Positions 19,794-32,051 of a DNA stretch of 64,000 bases are shown here, one piece after another (the first letter of the stretch is position 1; each line of letters begins with the position of its first letter). The DNA lies in contig JAJEKV010000003.1 in the NCBI GenBank assembly GCA_021234155.1, forward strand, positions 11,098,413 through 11,162,412. Reading direction: 5' to 3'. The position numbers and the translations under genes are program-made. Origin of the DNA: Isoetes taiwanensis (Eukaryota > Streptophyta > Lycopodiopsida > Isoetales > Isoetaceae). The notes beneath the pieces were generated by a model. That model ran no database searches and was not told the origin of the DNA. It saw only the letters and a program-made list of their open reading frames with translations.

Positions 19794-22109
19794 ATGGCAC
19801 ATCGAGAAGGAAATTTCTTGCATGACGATCCCTGGAAAGTATCTTCCCTAATTAGAGCATGTTTGGAGCTAGCTCTTGCTCTTCTATTGCTACTCAATGC
19901 CGTGATCTGCTTCTTTACTGCTAAGTTCGTTGAGTTCTTTAACTTGCCACATCCTTATACTACTGTGAGACTTCAATCTGAATACATAAGCAGAGAACTG
20001 GCGAAAGCAGATCTCTTCGAAACTGGGGTTATCAAGAATGAAGTGCACCAGGATAGGTCTTTATTTGTGGACCCGTCCTCTCATTCAGTTGAGAAGACCC
20101 TTTCTATTATAGAATATTCAAATCTAAAACCTAGTAATGGTGATGACTTCACTGAAATGGTAGATAACATCCATGGCATAAGTGAATTCAAATCAACAGA
20201 TGAAGCCAAGTTTACCGGATTAACAGAGAAGCTTCAAAATGATATGGGTGATTTGGGTGAATTGAAGGGACAATCTCAAGGGAATGTGACAGATGAAAGC
20301 ATGAAAAATGATAATGCGGATGAACTTAGACAGGCACTTCAGGCAGAGAGGGAAGCGCTAAATGCAATTTACAGCGAACTAGAAGAGGAAAGAAATGCAT
20401 CAGCCATAGCTGCAAATGAAGCCATGGCAATGATTGCAAGGCTACAGGAAGAAAAAGCCGCAGTACAAATGGAAGCCAAGCAATTTAAGAGAATGGTAGA
20501 AGAGAAGACAGTTTATGATCAAGAAGCCATTGCATTGCTGAAGGAAATACTCTTGAAAAGAGAAGAAGAGAAATTTGCATTGGAGAAGGAAATAGATCTT
20601 TATAGGGAGAGATTTCTCAGTGTTAGAGCAGGGAAAGGATCGCAATGGAATCAGGGCAGTTTTGAAAGTAATGAAAACTGGATGCTAGAAGACAGCAGGA
20701 AGCAAATCCTTATGCTTGAAAATAATGCCGAGTTGCTGAAAAGATACGAGGGTCGAAAATCAGGAGTTGCTATGTCTTGTGCACAGTGTTTCATGAGAAC
20801 CTCTGGACCGCAAAGAGGAAGTAACCTGCTAAACAAGTTTGACTCAGTGGACATACAACATCCTGATAAAATTGGTTCATTCAAGAAGCAGTCTTCAGGA
20901 GCAAACAGTACGAATGGTAAACATTTTTCTGAAGAGAGGGTTACAGGTATGGGATTAGTAGATGGTCAATTGGCTGAGCCTATCAATGGTTCAGATTCTT
21001 CAGACTGTAAATTACATAAGAAGTCCTTTAATAGAAGATATGGCCAGGACACATCGACTGGTTTTTCAAATAATGACGACCTAGATGATGAAAATAATTA
21101 TCTTGATAAGGGAATATCGGGGTATGGGTTTCAAATTGATCATGAGGACAATGAACTTTGGAGTAGGTCTCCAGTTTTTTTAGAGACGCCAAGGTCATGC
21201 CTTAATCATCATGAGGGAGGGCAGGCATGTGCTTTTGAATCAAGTAGTCATATTTTACATGGAGCTGATTCTGGCATTCAAATGGGGGACGATTTTATCG
21301 TAAATGGTCTTGAACGTGATAGAATACCAAATAAAGGAATGCAAAGGATGGAAACTGGGAAGCCCGAGTCAATTAGGTGGAGTCACAGTGATATACATTC
21401 TGATTATGATCCTATGGTAGAGGAGGACCTCCGAAGTACTTCTATGGTTTTAAGGGATAACTTCAGGATGACCGTTGAGGAGGATGTAAAGGAACTTACT
21501 TTGAGGCTCAATGCGCTTGAGAGTGACAGGAAACTCATGAAGCAGTTAATTGATTCTTTAAGTACAGAAAAGAGTGTTCTCAAAGATTTATCTAAGCAGC
21601 TGCAAGAACTTCGTGGAATTGATAGCTTGAAGAGCTGTATAGCATCAGGGGAGTCCTCGCCTCTACAGTTGCAAGAACAAGAAAGCCCTGAAGACAAAAA
21701 GAGCGGGGCTATCACATCATCCCACAAGGTATCCCATAAGGATTAATAATTTTATGTATGCTAAAATTTAGTTATATGCATTTGCAAGCTCCTTGTTTAT
21801 TCGCTTCCATTGAAAGCATGTGGATTCAATGCCATTCTTTTCCATTGTAGTAAGATGTCGTAATATTTTAGAAGAGTCTTACACAGGAAAAGGATCAGCC
21901 AGCCAAGTCATTACATAATCTGTTTGCTTCTACAAATGGTAGTTAGTTTGAATGCTCTTTTGTCTGCAAAGACTGGTGAAATGAATTGTATTACGTTCAT
22001 GTAACAGGACGATGATTCTACTACAAAGAAACGAAGACGTCAAAGTGAGTCATGGATGTCCTGCGGAACTGCTTCGCCGGTGAGACATATTATGAATCTG
22101 CCTGGTTGA
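19794..22109 (+). CDS. GTD-binding (DUF593) membrane protein, myosin-receptor-like
   Basis: Two exons, 19794-21728 and 22008-22109, joined across a GTATCC...AACAG intron, encode about 678 residues. The N-terminus MAHREGNFLHDDPWK leads to one membrane segment (LELALALLLLLNAVICFF). The signature GTD-binding domain lies at roughly residues 180-275: LNAIYSELEEERNASAIAA, NEAMAMIARLQEEKAAVQME, KREEEKFALEKEIDLYRERF. A second coiled coil occupies the C-terminal part (ELTLRLNALESDRKLMKQLI). In angiosperms this family tethers class XI myosins to vesicles (MyoB proteins). The start at 19794 is preferred over the in-frame ATG at 19671 because the membrane segment then sits at the usual N-terminal place. 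The second exon adds a basic tail (TTKKRRRQSESW). A donor-like CCGGTGAGA at about 22080 leaves open a further exon. Confidence 0.85.
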
Positions 22110-24480
22110 GGTGTGATATTGGCCAGACCTTCAATTTAAGTGGGAGGCTACCTGTCTTGTAAAGAGGTAAGCTAAAGGTGCCAACTATCTATTCCATTAG
22201 GGCTGTCTTAAAAAGTGGTCCTTAGTGAGCGGCAAGTATGTCTGAAAGAACCGTGCGCTTTCGAGGCACTTCAGCATATTTTTAAACTTGTGAATTTGAC
22301 AGTGCATCTTCCTTTCTTCATAAGTTGCAGTTCAACTGTTGTCGCACTCGGTATGCTATGTGTGTAGTATAATACCAATATCTTTCTGTGTACTGGAGTG
22401 CTGATACATCTTTAAATGACCCATTTCTGGTGTTCCGTTGAATGTGGTCGTTGCAGAACCATGCTAAGTTTTTAGGTTTATTTTATCAGGCATGTGGCAC
22501 ATCTCAACCTTGCAACTTTGACCAAGGCTGATACCAATTAGTAGGCTTATCTTTATTAGGCATGTGCCACATTTCCACCTTGCAACTTTGGCCAAGACTG
22601 ATATAAATATTCTAGAACGTATGCATGGCCCAATCCCTGAGACAGGAAACAGAAGCCCTGAGATAGGAAACAGAAGCGTCACCTTGCTTTTGAAGAACAG
22701 GAGATGCAGGCATTCTATTCAATAATGTTGAAAATACAAGTAGATTCAAACCCTGAACGCGGAAAAGTAAATGGGTGTCAATAGGACAAACAAAAGCCTT
22801 CGTATTGGCGTGACCAGGTGGCTGAGGGTGGGCAGGAATGCCCCATCCCATCTACTCTTCACGTTAAAATTTGAAGATTGCCCATGCGTTACCTGTTATC
22901 TGTTGCAAGCCGAGGCAAAACTAATATTGAGACAAGAATTCTTGCAGCCCCAGCCACCTGCCGAATTGGGTCGTATCAGGCAGGTGCCTGGGGTTGCAGG
23001 AATGCCTGAGCCCTTTCTATTGCATGACGTCAAGAAAAGTGTCAAGGTAACAGTGACCGGATTCTACAGGTTTTTTTTATGCCCAGTTTTCTTGAGGTCA
23101 TGAAACAATGCATCATTTGCACCTGCTGTTTTTTCTTGCTTGCTAGAATGTTCCTATCTTTTAAGCAAACTGTTTCTGAAGGAGAATCATTGGTACAATT
23201 TTGCTTCAAATCCATTTGGCCTCTATAATGTTGGATCAACAAAGAAAATGAAAGTTAAGATTGTTTCTTCTATTATACTCATTGACAGCTGATATCTATA
23301 GGCATCTCCCAAAGCAAATTTTAAATTATTTGTACTCATGGCTGACAGGCATCTCCCAAAACCAAGTTTAAATCATCCATGAGTATGGTCAAAGAATCTC
23401 AACATGAGAAAGGAACGTCTACAAAGTATACTTTAGTACCAAAGCATCTCTATAATGTAACTTGGGTTGGTCCAATACAAGATGTTTTTGTATCCTACTT
23501 TGTATGTAGTTGTCAACAAAATAGGGCTCGCTGATGCATATGCACATGCAAAAAATTTGAATTGACCATATAAATTGCCATATGATTTGGAAATTACAAG
23601 AGGGGTTGCCCTAGAATTCTAGTCCAATGCTACAACGAGTTGCAAGTTGTGACACAACCACCACAAGATGGGAATGCTTGGCAATGCTTTAATTTTGCTA
23701 CCCATTGAAGGAATTGCAATGCTCTATTTTTGAGATGATCCATACCAAAGACTTCCTGCAAGCCACAATAGATCCCCACACACAACCACCACCCACACAG
23801 ACCATGTTGATTGGGGGGGTTTGTGCAAGCCTCAGGAAATATTGTATTAGACTTTAGGTATTGCAGCTAGATAAGAATGGTCCTAGATATAGAGATCAAC
23901 CGCTTCGTGATAAATCCTTCGAGTACACGATAATACTTAAATAGAAACAATGATAAAACAAGTCAGATGGCGAGAAGCTATGAAAGATCATAGCTGCACT
24001 TCAAGACTAAAGAAACTAAAAAAAATCCTACAGGTGGTCCAAGTTCTTTCGCTCTAATTTAGGGTTTTTTAATTCCGAGTTTTCTGTTCGATTTGTGCTT
24101 GAAAGTCATTCAACTTTGTTTGATGCTCGATCTTTGATGCGATTCTCTCAGCAGTATCCAATTTAAGATAAACCACCTTCTTTCTGCGATGTCGTGCCTA
24201 ACAGAGCCCTTCATAAGTTGCATCACATTGTCCGAAATATTGCTTCAAGAGAGAGAGAGCCAGTTTGGAACTTGTTTACTATCTATGCTAGTATGGGACT
24301 TATCCCATCTACCCATGCCTTTGCCATAAACTTATAAGCCACCGACAACAAGGTAATTGACATCCAATCTGAGATTGCCAAAGGATTCTTAACTTTAGGC
24401 AGCAAACACCAGTATTAAGTATTATATCAAGAGAAGTAGATGCCTCCAATCCTGATACACTGCCCATATATATTCACCCG
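22110..24480. other. 3' flank and spacer with one degenerate duplication
   Basis: No gene is recognised. Segments at about 22480-22531 and 22550-22604 share AGGCATGTGCCACAT, CACCTTGCAACTTTG and CCAAGACTGATA, an old tandem duplication of about 72 bases. The rest is AT-rich. Confidence 0.5.
22938..23003. repeat. 25-bp inverted repeat (hairpin)
   Basis: 22938-22962 (TTGCAGCCCCAGCCACCTGCC) pairs with 22979-23003 (GGCAGGTGCCTGGGGTTGCA), about 22 of 25 positions, around a 16-base spacer. It sits inside an open frame (22771-23103) that I cannot assign. Confidence 0.75.
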
Positions 24481-25223
24481 CATGCTCCCACATCTTCTGA
24501 TAAAATCATGGTTAGCAGTTAGTAGTTAGAAGTTAGCTAATGGCTAACGTAAAATAACGTCTAACGGGTTAGTCAGACATACTAACGTAAGTTTTTTTGG
24601 CCACAATAAAATGAACAGATTTGGCCAATTTGATATATGATATTTACTAATTTTAGCATGGAGATTACGAATACGACATAGAAATAGCTAAATTCCTACT
24701 CTAGCCTACTACTTTTGCTGACATAACTCAAACATGCATCCCACAAACAACAATAAAAATCAGAAATCAGCCCATAACCTGTAGTGAAATTCATCAACTA
24801 ACAATTGCTACTGTAAGCAACACTGTTTTTCCAAAACAAGTTAGCTAGGAACCAATAAAATCAACAAATAACATTTTAACAATCACAATGAGGTCCAACA
24901 AGTACACTTAGTTCATATCATTAAGGATAATCAGCAACGGAGTTGAAGACAATAAGACATTAAAATGATAATAAGCAAAAAAAAAAGGGGGGAGAAATTG
25001 TCATGCTTCAAACTCAAGTCAGATCGCTAATACTGTGCATCCACCTTGGCTCATCCTCGTCCTCATCCAAATCCACATTCTCATCAGCCCCATCATTTTG
25101 TGACTTCTCATCTAAACAATCTTCATTTAGAGAGTCTGGCTCCTCCACGTATGTTACACCTCATTATCCTCTTCAGATGAAACACATATCAAATAAAACA
25201 GCTAACTGAATTGGAGCAGCACT

Positions 25224-26510
25224 CTACACGCTGTCTTCCACTCTTTCTTGCACAATTACTAGTGGTTCCTCATTCTTTTCAAGAATGATATGATCATAGT
25301 TTGCATCTAGTCTTCTGCCATCATGTTTGTCTAAATTCTCAAGCAGATGAAGATTTGTATGGATGTAAACCAATTTTTTAGCATTAGAGGAAAGAAGCCT
25401 ATTTCTCTTCTTAACGACAATACCTGCATATGAACTCCAATTGCGTTCACAAAGGCTACTACAAGCGCCTTGCCCCAATGCTCGCATTGCTAACGTCCTC
25501 AATTCTGGGAAAGATCCCCCATAATCTGCCACGATTGCAGGGGTGTTAGCATCTCGGACCTCATCTTAGTAGCAGGCAAGTTATGGTGTAGCCCGTTGCA
25601 CAAGGGATTTCTAAACTCCGTTAGTTGTGTCACCAATCTAGTTTGGAGTGTAACATCATCTCTTGTGTAATAAAAATCTAGTTAGAGCAGGGATATAGAA
25701 AAATGACAAACAATAGAAATAACAAATATGTAACTTGGAAGAAAATTCCACAAATCCTTCATCAACCCATCGTCATATAAAGCATCTGCATTAACTCCCT
25801 CATGAAATAAAGGGTTCACTAAGTATCCTACTCCATGCAATGGAGAATGCATCATTGTTCATCTCGGAACCTATTATTGCTTGAATTTTTGAAGGTTGCA
25901 CTTTACCTTTCATCTCATTAAGAACCTCAACTAAATGATCTATGCACTCATAAATTAACCCCATAGTAGAACCTTCCCTATCAACCATCCTCAAGACTTT
26001 CAGTATAGGAGTGAGGATATAAGCTATCTCCTTAGCATGTGTAAGAAATTCAGCACTTCTAATCAGGGCCTACACTTCCTGACCAACAAGAGTTCTTGAG
26101 TGCTTCCAATTACTCCATTGATCACTCATGATAATCTTTACCAATGCCTTCTCAACATCCTCTCTTACCAATTGTTCCAATACTATGAACATATATGCAA
26201 ACCTAGTTGCCGCTGGTTTAAGTAAAGACCTCTTGCAAAATTAATTCCATACTGCTAGCGATACACTTGACTCCTTTTTCTTGATGAAAGTCACTATCTT
26301 CTCTGTCCCCTGTACTAATGAAAGAACCCACTCTAATCTTCCAATGTCCTCAAATAAGACATCTAAGCAATGACATGCATACTATATATAAAATAATGAG
26401 GGGAACTCCTCCTTCGACATTTCACCAACTTTAACACAATTGGAGCCATTATCCGTAATCACTTGCACAATATTCTCAACAACAATATAGTCAACAACCT
26501 TTTCCAACTC
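25224..26510 (-). pseudogene. hAT-family transposase relic (DUF659 to hAT C-terminal dimerisation)
   Basis: Read on the minus strand, the DUF659-like part has VQVITDNGSNCVKVGEM (about 26440), then YACHCLDVLFEDIG and FIKKK, the central MVDREGSTMGLIYECIDHLV and EVLNEMKGKVQPSKI, and the dimerisation end LAMRALGQGACSSLCERNWS, KKRNRLLSSNAKKLVYIHTN. In-frame stops and frame changes (near 25560-25800 and 26060) make it non-functional. The catalytic Asp of the TDNG motif is visible. Confidence 0.8.
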
Positions 26511-26519
26511 ACATAATTA

Positions 26520-27990
26520 TGTCTTTCTATATCTGTTTTTCTATCCCATGCCATAGCTCGGTATTCGGTTCTATTCTAATTGATATTGAAAAGCTTTAGA
26601 AAGAAGATAAGATAAGATAAGATGAATTTTTACGTCCATGGGAACCCAACGGGTTATGGGAAGGAAGCTTTAGAAGAAAGGAATTTAAAAACAAAAAGGA
26701 CATCAAATTATTATAATGTGTAGAATGTGATTAAAGGAACATAATTCGTAACTAGGCAGCCAGGCAAAAAAATGCTATCAGATCAGTCTTCTTTCTTTTA
26801 CTAAACCATACCTTAGATGAAGGCAATCGATCTGCTCCCTTGCTTCCTGTTGCTCAGCCCAATGTGCCGATGTGCTTACCTACAATTCGGTCTTATTAGC
26901 AAAAACAATCTCTAAGCTCATAAAGAGTAAATTTACAACATGGATTCCATTGTGTTAATTTCGACGTGGTAATGAATATTATGTATCTAATCTGACTATA
27001 TCTTGCTAATAATGCAATTTATATAGTATATTTGTAAAAAGCCTAACCTACTGCATTCTTTTGCATAGTATCATCGGTATTGTCCCCCAATAGAAGTCTT
27101 ATGCACAATAGTAACATGCTTCCACTCTGGGTACGATCCATTCCCCATTAAGTTCTATAATAGATCATAAATTGAGCCAAAATTACATGAGAATCATAAT
27201 TATGTTTCTCTATATATCTATTTTTCTATCCCATGCCATAGCTCTGTATTTTGTTCTATTCCAATTGATACTGAAAAGCTTTAGAAAGAAGGAAGCTTTA
27301 GAAGAAATGAATTTAAAAACAAAAAGCAAAAAGCAATTTTAAGACATCAAATTGTTATAATGTATAGAATGTGGTTAAAGGAAAATAATTCGTAACTAGG
27401 CAGCCAACAAAAAGTGCTATCAGATCAGTTTTCTTTTTTTTACTAGACTATACCTTGGATGAAGGCAACCGATCTGCTCCCTTGTTTCCCGCTTCCCAGT
27501 CCAATGTGCCAATGCGCTTACCTACAATTCGGTCTTATTAGCAAAACCAACCTCTGAGCTCATAAAAAGTAAATTTGCAACATGGATTCCATTGTGTTAA
27601 TTTCGACGTAGCAATGAATATCATGTATTTAATCTGACCATATCTTGCTAATAATGCATTTTATATAGTATATTTGTGAAAAACCTAACCTACTGCATTC
27701 TTTTGCATAGTAACATCTCCATCTTCTATTCTAACTTAAGAATAAAAAAGGAAAGCCTTCTAATTCTTTAACTGGCATCTAAAATTGAACTTGTATTCAC
27801 AAATAAAATATTAGGTTGTGATTCAAGAAAACTAATGTATGCGGGTGATTATTTATCCAGAAATGTAAAACGCTATCAGATCATTAAGGCAATAAAAAAT
27901 GTAAAGCACTAAACCATACCTTGTTTGGATGAAGGCAATCGATCTGCCACCTTGACCGTAGTCTCTTCCGCCTGCTGCCCCACCGTGTCC
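26520..27990. repeat. Segment present in two full and one partial direct copies
   Basis: About 26520-27070 and 27203-27713 are about 85-90% alike (CTATCCCATGCCATAGCTC, AAAAGCTTTAGAAAGAA, CTACAATTCGGTCTTATTAG). A third partial copy (27870-27980) repeats the exon-like junction read on the minus strand as GATCGATTGCCTTCATC...AAG/GTATGG. All three keep a plausible splice donor, so this may be a triplicated exon and intron of the hAT gene. Confidence 0.7.
26607..26663 (-). mobile_element. Tiny LINE 3'-end insertion inside one duplicate
   Basis: Copy 1 of the duplication has about 55 extra bases absent from copy 2: ATAAGATAAGATAAGATG then AATTTTTACGTCCATGGGAA and CCCAACGGGTTATGG. They resemble the 3' end plus pentamer tail of the LINE at 42560 (TTTTTATCGTCTACGGAGACC). 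Copy 2 shows the empty site AAAGAAGGAAGC. Confidence 0.7.
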
Positions 27991-28222
27991 TCTGCCTGCT
28001 ACCGGATTTCCACACTGCCCAACAGCCCAAAGGTGGAAACATAGTCGAAAAGAGCAAAATCCCCTGTGGCGGCGAACAGAGGGGGAAATTGGCTCTGATT
28101 TTTGGATGGAATGAATCGTGGCATAGGAACAAACACATAAGTTTTTTTTTTGAATTGGCCACCAGTAAAATCTGGGCAAAATTAACTACATTAATCACGC
28201 GTTAGAAGTTAATAGAGTTATT

Positions 28223-28350
28223 TCATGTTAGTATAAAGAGGACTAACGCATTATCTACTAAGCATGGATAAAATTCCACAAGCAGACCATCAAGACCCGG
28301 ACATTTATCTTTCTGTACTCTATAAACTGTTGAGATGAGTTCTAAAAATG
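28223..28350 (-). pseudogene. LINE reverse-transcriptase fragment
   Basis: The minus strand reads STVYRVQKDKCPGLDGLLVE then FYPCLVDNAL, the conserved K(S/C)PGxDG entry motif of plant LINE reverse transcriptases. Nothing further of the RT is visible around it, so it is a short relic. Confidence 0.55.
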
Positions 28351-28469
28351 AGAAACAGTTCTTCAGACATAATAAAATGCAATTTTGAAAGGGGTAATTT
28401 AAATCGGGATAATTTTCAGAAGAAATTTTCAGTTGACTTGGCAGGCCATGAACAAGGTTAGTCACGAGT

Positions 28470-30100
28470 GGAACTGCCAGATCTACTGGAAATTTCCTTC
28501 AAAATTTATTGCGCTGATTGAAATTGTTCAAATAGAAAAAAGAAGGATGAAATTTATCCTCTTGTGATTCGATCTGGTCCAAACTGTCGTACATCCTTCC
28601 TGCGGTCGATTCATATGTTCTTCTCCTTCAGGATGATTCGAAAAAGCTGAAATTTGCTCCAGATATGGCAGAAAACAGAGCATCCATTTCTACAAAATCA
28701 GTTTTGTTTCTGCATCTGTTTTATCGGTTTGATCCTTTCGCCAGTTTTTGTCGTCATTCTTTGCTCCTCAAGTTTCATCTAGATTCATTGGCGCGTCTGC
28801 CATCATTCTTGGCTCCCTAGGTTTCATATGGATTCGTTGGCGACCCTGCTTATCAAAAGAAGCAGATCGACATCGCTGCTTATCAAGATCGACTCAAAAT
28901 TTTGCTTTGTAAAAATAAGTCAAATGAGGGCGAAAAATTTTCATCTCCTGACATTTAACGACTTTTTCTACAAAAAACTCTTGAAAGTGTTCTATGGCCT
29001 TATCCCAAACTAGCCAAGGGGGTTTTTCGATAGGGTATAAAACCTGAAGTTTTTTACCAAGACATGATCAACATGCATCAATCTTCATTCAAGCAGACTC
29101 AGGTTCCAAACCTAGATATAAAGCAATGGATCTCTATTTCTTAGTGCTCAGGCCTTAGACCTGAAGTGATCTTTTTGTTTCAGAATTTTGCTTCGGGCAT
29201 CAATCGGCTCAGATTTGAAAAATATTTTCTTCAGATCTACTAGATTCATCTTCAAGTCTATTAGATTTATGGGAACACAAAAATATAAGCATTTAGGTTC
29301 TAGATCCCTTCATCGGAAACCCCTTGAGACTGTCGTTTCTAATGCCAAGCTACCCGAAAAAAAAAACCTTAGGAAGTACAATCACCATCATTAACCAGAT
29401 TAGCCGAGATTTTACCTACAAAGTATCAATATCTAAGCCTGCTATGTCCCTACTTATCCTTGCCTTATGTATATATCAAGCTTCATTACCTGTTGACACT
29501 GTGTGCATATCTGCATATCTAATGAATCTTGAGTGTCCATTCTTACCTGGCAGCCCACATTACATGTTCATTGCTATCTTGTCCATGCAAATTCTATTGT
29601 TGTAATTGCGGTGTGATTTTTGGAGGTCTACTAGGCATTGGTCTACAAACAGAGATGTATCCACACATTGCTATATTCCTTTTCTTCTCCTTCTTCCTCA
29701 TTTTCTTCTTGTATTCAATCTTCTCCTTCTCCTTCTCCTTCTTCTATTTTTTCTTTCCATGGAAGAAGAGGGACGTCGTTGAAAGACGAGGCCCCTTTTT
29801 TTCCTCTGTTTTTTTATAGCAAGAAGGGGACGTCGTTGAAAGAATAGGCCCCTTCTTTTTTTGTTCTTCCTTTTTTTGTTTTTTTTTTTTTAAATGTCAA
29901 TGTCAATAGTTTTTTTTTAAGATCAATGTAAATGGCTTTTTAATGTGAATGGTCTTTTTTTTTTTTTTTTTTTTTTTTTATTTATGCTAAAGTTTTGTAA
30001 TCATTGAATGCCTTTTTTTTTTGCACGTACACTAATGCGTTGCTCTTGGAAATCGATTTTCGCACCTCGTAGACATTCTAGGTAAGAATTTAAGTTTGAA
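28470..30100. other. T-rich spacer
   Basis: No gene is supported. 29680-30020 is pyrimidine- and T-rich. AGGGACGTCGTTGAAAGA with GGCCCCTT recurs at about 29768 and 29827 (period near 59). Confidence 0.45.
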
Positions 30101-30144
30101 TAGGAAAATAAAATTTTAATGTTTTATTTAGGTTAAAAAAAAAC

Positions 30145-30349
30145 TTGGGGAGACTTGGGCAAGGGCATGGTCGACTCCACCTTGGGTGAAGGGGACTAGG
30201 TGTTCCAAATCCAAGCTCACCGTTTACTTTTGTAATTTTATTGATTAATATATTTATTTTAGAAAAAATTGGGGAGACTTGGACAAGGGCATGGTCGGCT
30301 CCGCCTTGAGTGGAGGGGACTAGGTGTTCCGGGTCCAAGCTCACCGTCT
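30145..30349. repeat. Direct repeat of about 78 bp, two copies
   Basis: 30145-30222 and 30272-30349 share GGGGAGACTTGG, CAAGGGCATGGTCG and GGGGACTAGGTGTTCC, period about 127, with AT-rich spacers. The copies resemble neither a tRNA nor any gene I know. Confidence 0.75.
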
Positions 30350-30450
30350 ACTCTCGTTTATTTGTTTATCCCACGAGTACATCATCTCTCCCACGAGTCG
30401 TATAATTAGATGACGCCATGTGGACTAAGACCTTGTGTTGCATTGCAGTG

Positions 30451-30911
30451 TTTGAAGGCCAACATAATATCAAAGAAAGGGGTAGATAGAACTGCGTCAG
30501 CTTTAAGGGCGAGGTATGACAAAGCAAGTGGCAGCTATAGTGCCAATAAGACTGGGTCTGGCAGTTATGAGGGTACTAATAACCTATTTGTAAGTATAAA
30601 TTCGGTTTATAATTTAGGTTCTCACATTGAATACTAACATTAATTTTGGTGCTCATAGACGTCGATAGGGCACCGTTTAAGAGAAATGTTGGTAAAGATA
30701 AAAGGCCTTCAAAAAAGGCAATTGTGCGGCCATCCAATACGCCGCTGCGCATGAACGGGGCAATGTATGTATGATTCACTACATAATTATTTGCGACTAC
30801 AACGACCTAATTGTTGCGATATACTATAATACAGGTAGATGAAGACGAAGACGAGGCCGATCGCTCGGGAAGTGAGCACAACAACAATGAAGGACTTCGT
30901 TTTTTGTTGTA
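30451..30911 (+). pseudogene. Exon-like remnants within the CACTA element
   Basis: Three candidate exons follow GT...AG logic: about 30451-30591 (KKGVDRTASALRARYDKASG), about 30658-30770 (RAPFKRNVGKDKRPSKKAIV) and 30836-30911 (VDEDEDEADRSGSEHNNNEG, stop at 30909-30911). The phases do not all join cleanly. They may be the 3' end of a transposon-encoded gene. I do not recognise a domain. Confidence 0.35.
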
Positions 30912-31186
30912 ATATTTTTAAGTCTTTTAATTTGTGGTGAATTGACTCAATGTAATTTGTAATGTGCAAACTATATCGTGAAATATATTAATGGAATTTA
31001 ATGTAAATTTTTTTGCTTTGTTTTTATTATTTGGGATTTTTTTTTTATAATTAATTGATGATTATTTATTTTAAAATTTTTATATTCAATTCTATTTTTT
31101 GATTCTATGATTTTTTTATTATTATTTATTTATTATTTAATATTTATTTAATATTTAATATTGCATATTAAATATTTAATATTGCA

Positions 31187-31488
31187 TATTAAATATTAAA
31201 TATTAAATATTAAATATTAAATATTAAATATTAAATACTAAATACTAAATACTAAATATTAAATATTAAATATTAAATATTAAATATTAAATATTAAATA
31301 TTAAATATTAAATATTAAATATTAAATATTAAATATTAAATATTAAATATTAAATATTAAATATTAAATATTAAATATTAAATATTAAATATTAAATATT
31401 AAATATTAAATATTAAATATTAAATATTAAATATTAAATATTAAATATTAAATATTAAATATTAAATATTAAATATTAAATATTAAAT
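31187..31488. repeat. 7-bp minisatellite (ATTAAAT)n
   Basis: About 43 tandem ATTAAAT units, nearly uninterrupted, with a block of ATACTAA-type variants near 31235-31257. It lies inside the CACTA element. Confidence 0.95.
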
Positions 31489-31569
31489 AATAATGCATAT
31501 TTACTATTATATTGAATACTAATATTTAATCAGTATTTTTCTTTTATTTTTCTTTTTTTTTTTCATAAT

Positions 31570-32051
31570 TTGGGCGACGTCGTTTAACGACGTTGCCACG
31601 TGGCATGTCATGACGCCACGTGTCATAGACATCGTTAAATGATGTACGACGTCGCTAGCATGTCACCACGTGTCATAAACCTCGTTTAACAACGTCGCCA
31701 GCGTGGCTGTCATGCCAGCGGCCGCACTGGCAACTGTCGCACTGGCACCGGCACAGTGGCGGCCACGTGCCATAAACGTCGTTTAACGACGTCGCCAGCA
31801 TGGCTGCCACGCCAGCGGCCACACTGGCAACCGTCGCGTTGGACGCACGACCGCGTGGCAAGGCCACGTGTCGTAGCAGTCGTTGAACGACGAACTGTCG
31901 TCGCTGAACGATGCCGTGATTGCGACGTGCTTAACGACGACAGCAGGACGTATAACGACGTTCTGACGTCATTGTAGGCATCGTTTATCGACGACATAAC
32001 GACGTCTGGACGTCGTTATAGACGTCGATATGGCGCAATTCTTTTGTAGTG
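31570..32051. repeat. CACTA subterminal repeat array, GC-rich
   Basis: Motifs of the type GACGTCGTTTAACGACG, itself a palindrome, occur near 31574, 31680 (degraded), 31770, 31878, 31930, 31952, 31980 and 32000. CCACGTG(T/G)C interleaves four or five times. Base composition contrasts sharply with the AT-rich array just upstream. Confidence 0.8.

Larger units (their letters stand above)
24500..28260 (-). mobile_element. Probable extent of a decayed hAT element
   Basis: Transposase similarity spans only 25224-26510. GTTAGAAGTTAG-type sequence occurs outside it on both sides (24527-24545 and 28199-28215), along with many TTAG/CTAAC repeats (24500-24600), which may be subterminal repeats. Terminal inverted repeats and an 8-bp duplication were not found, so the limits are tentative. 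Confidence 0.3.
30400..32051 (+). mobile_element. Right part of a CACTA (En/Spm-like) DNA transposon
   Basis: The sequence ends at 32051 with TTCTTTTGTAGTG, the reverse complement of the CACTACAAAAG-type CACTA terminus. The preceding 480 bases are packed with short direct and inverted motifs (CGTCGTTTAACGACG and CCACGTG), as expected of CACTA subterminal regions. Upstream lie exon-like pieces. I did not find a left CACTA terminus in the window, so the element is truncated or its left end has diverged. Confidence 0.65.

Noticed and set aside
30145-30349. Direct repeats considered as a CRISPR-like or tRNA pair
   Set aside because: Only two long degenerate copies, eukaryotic context, no cloverleaf.
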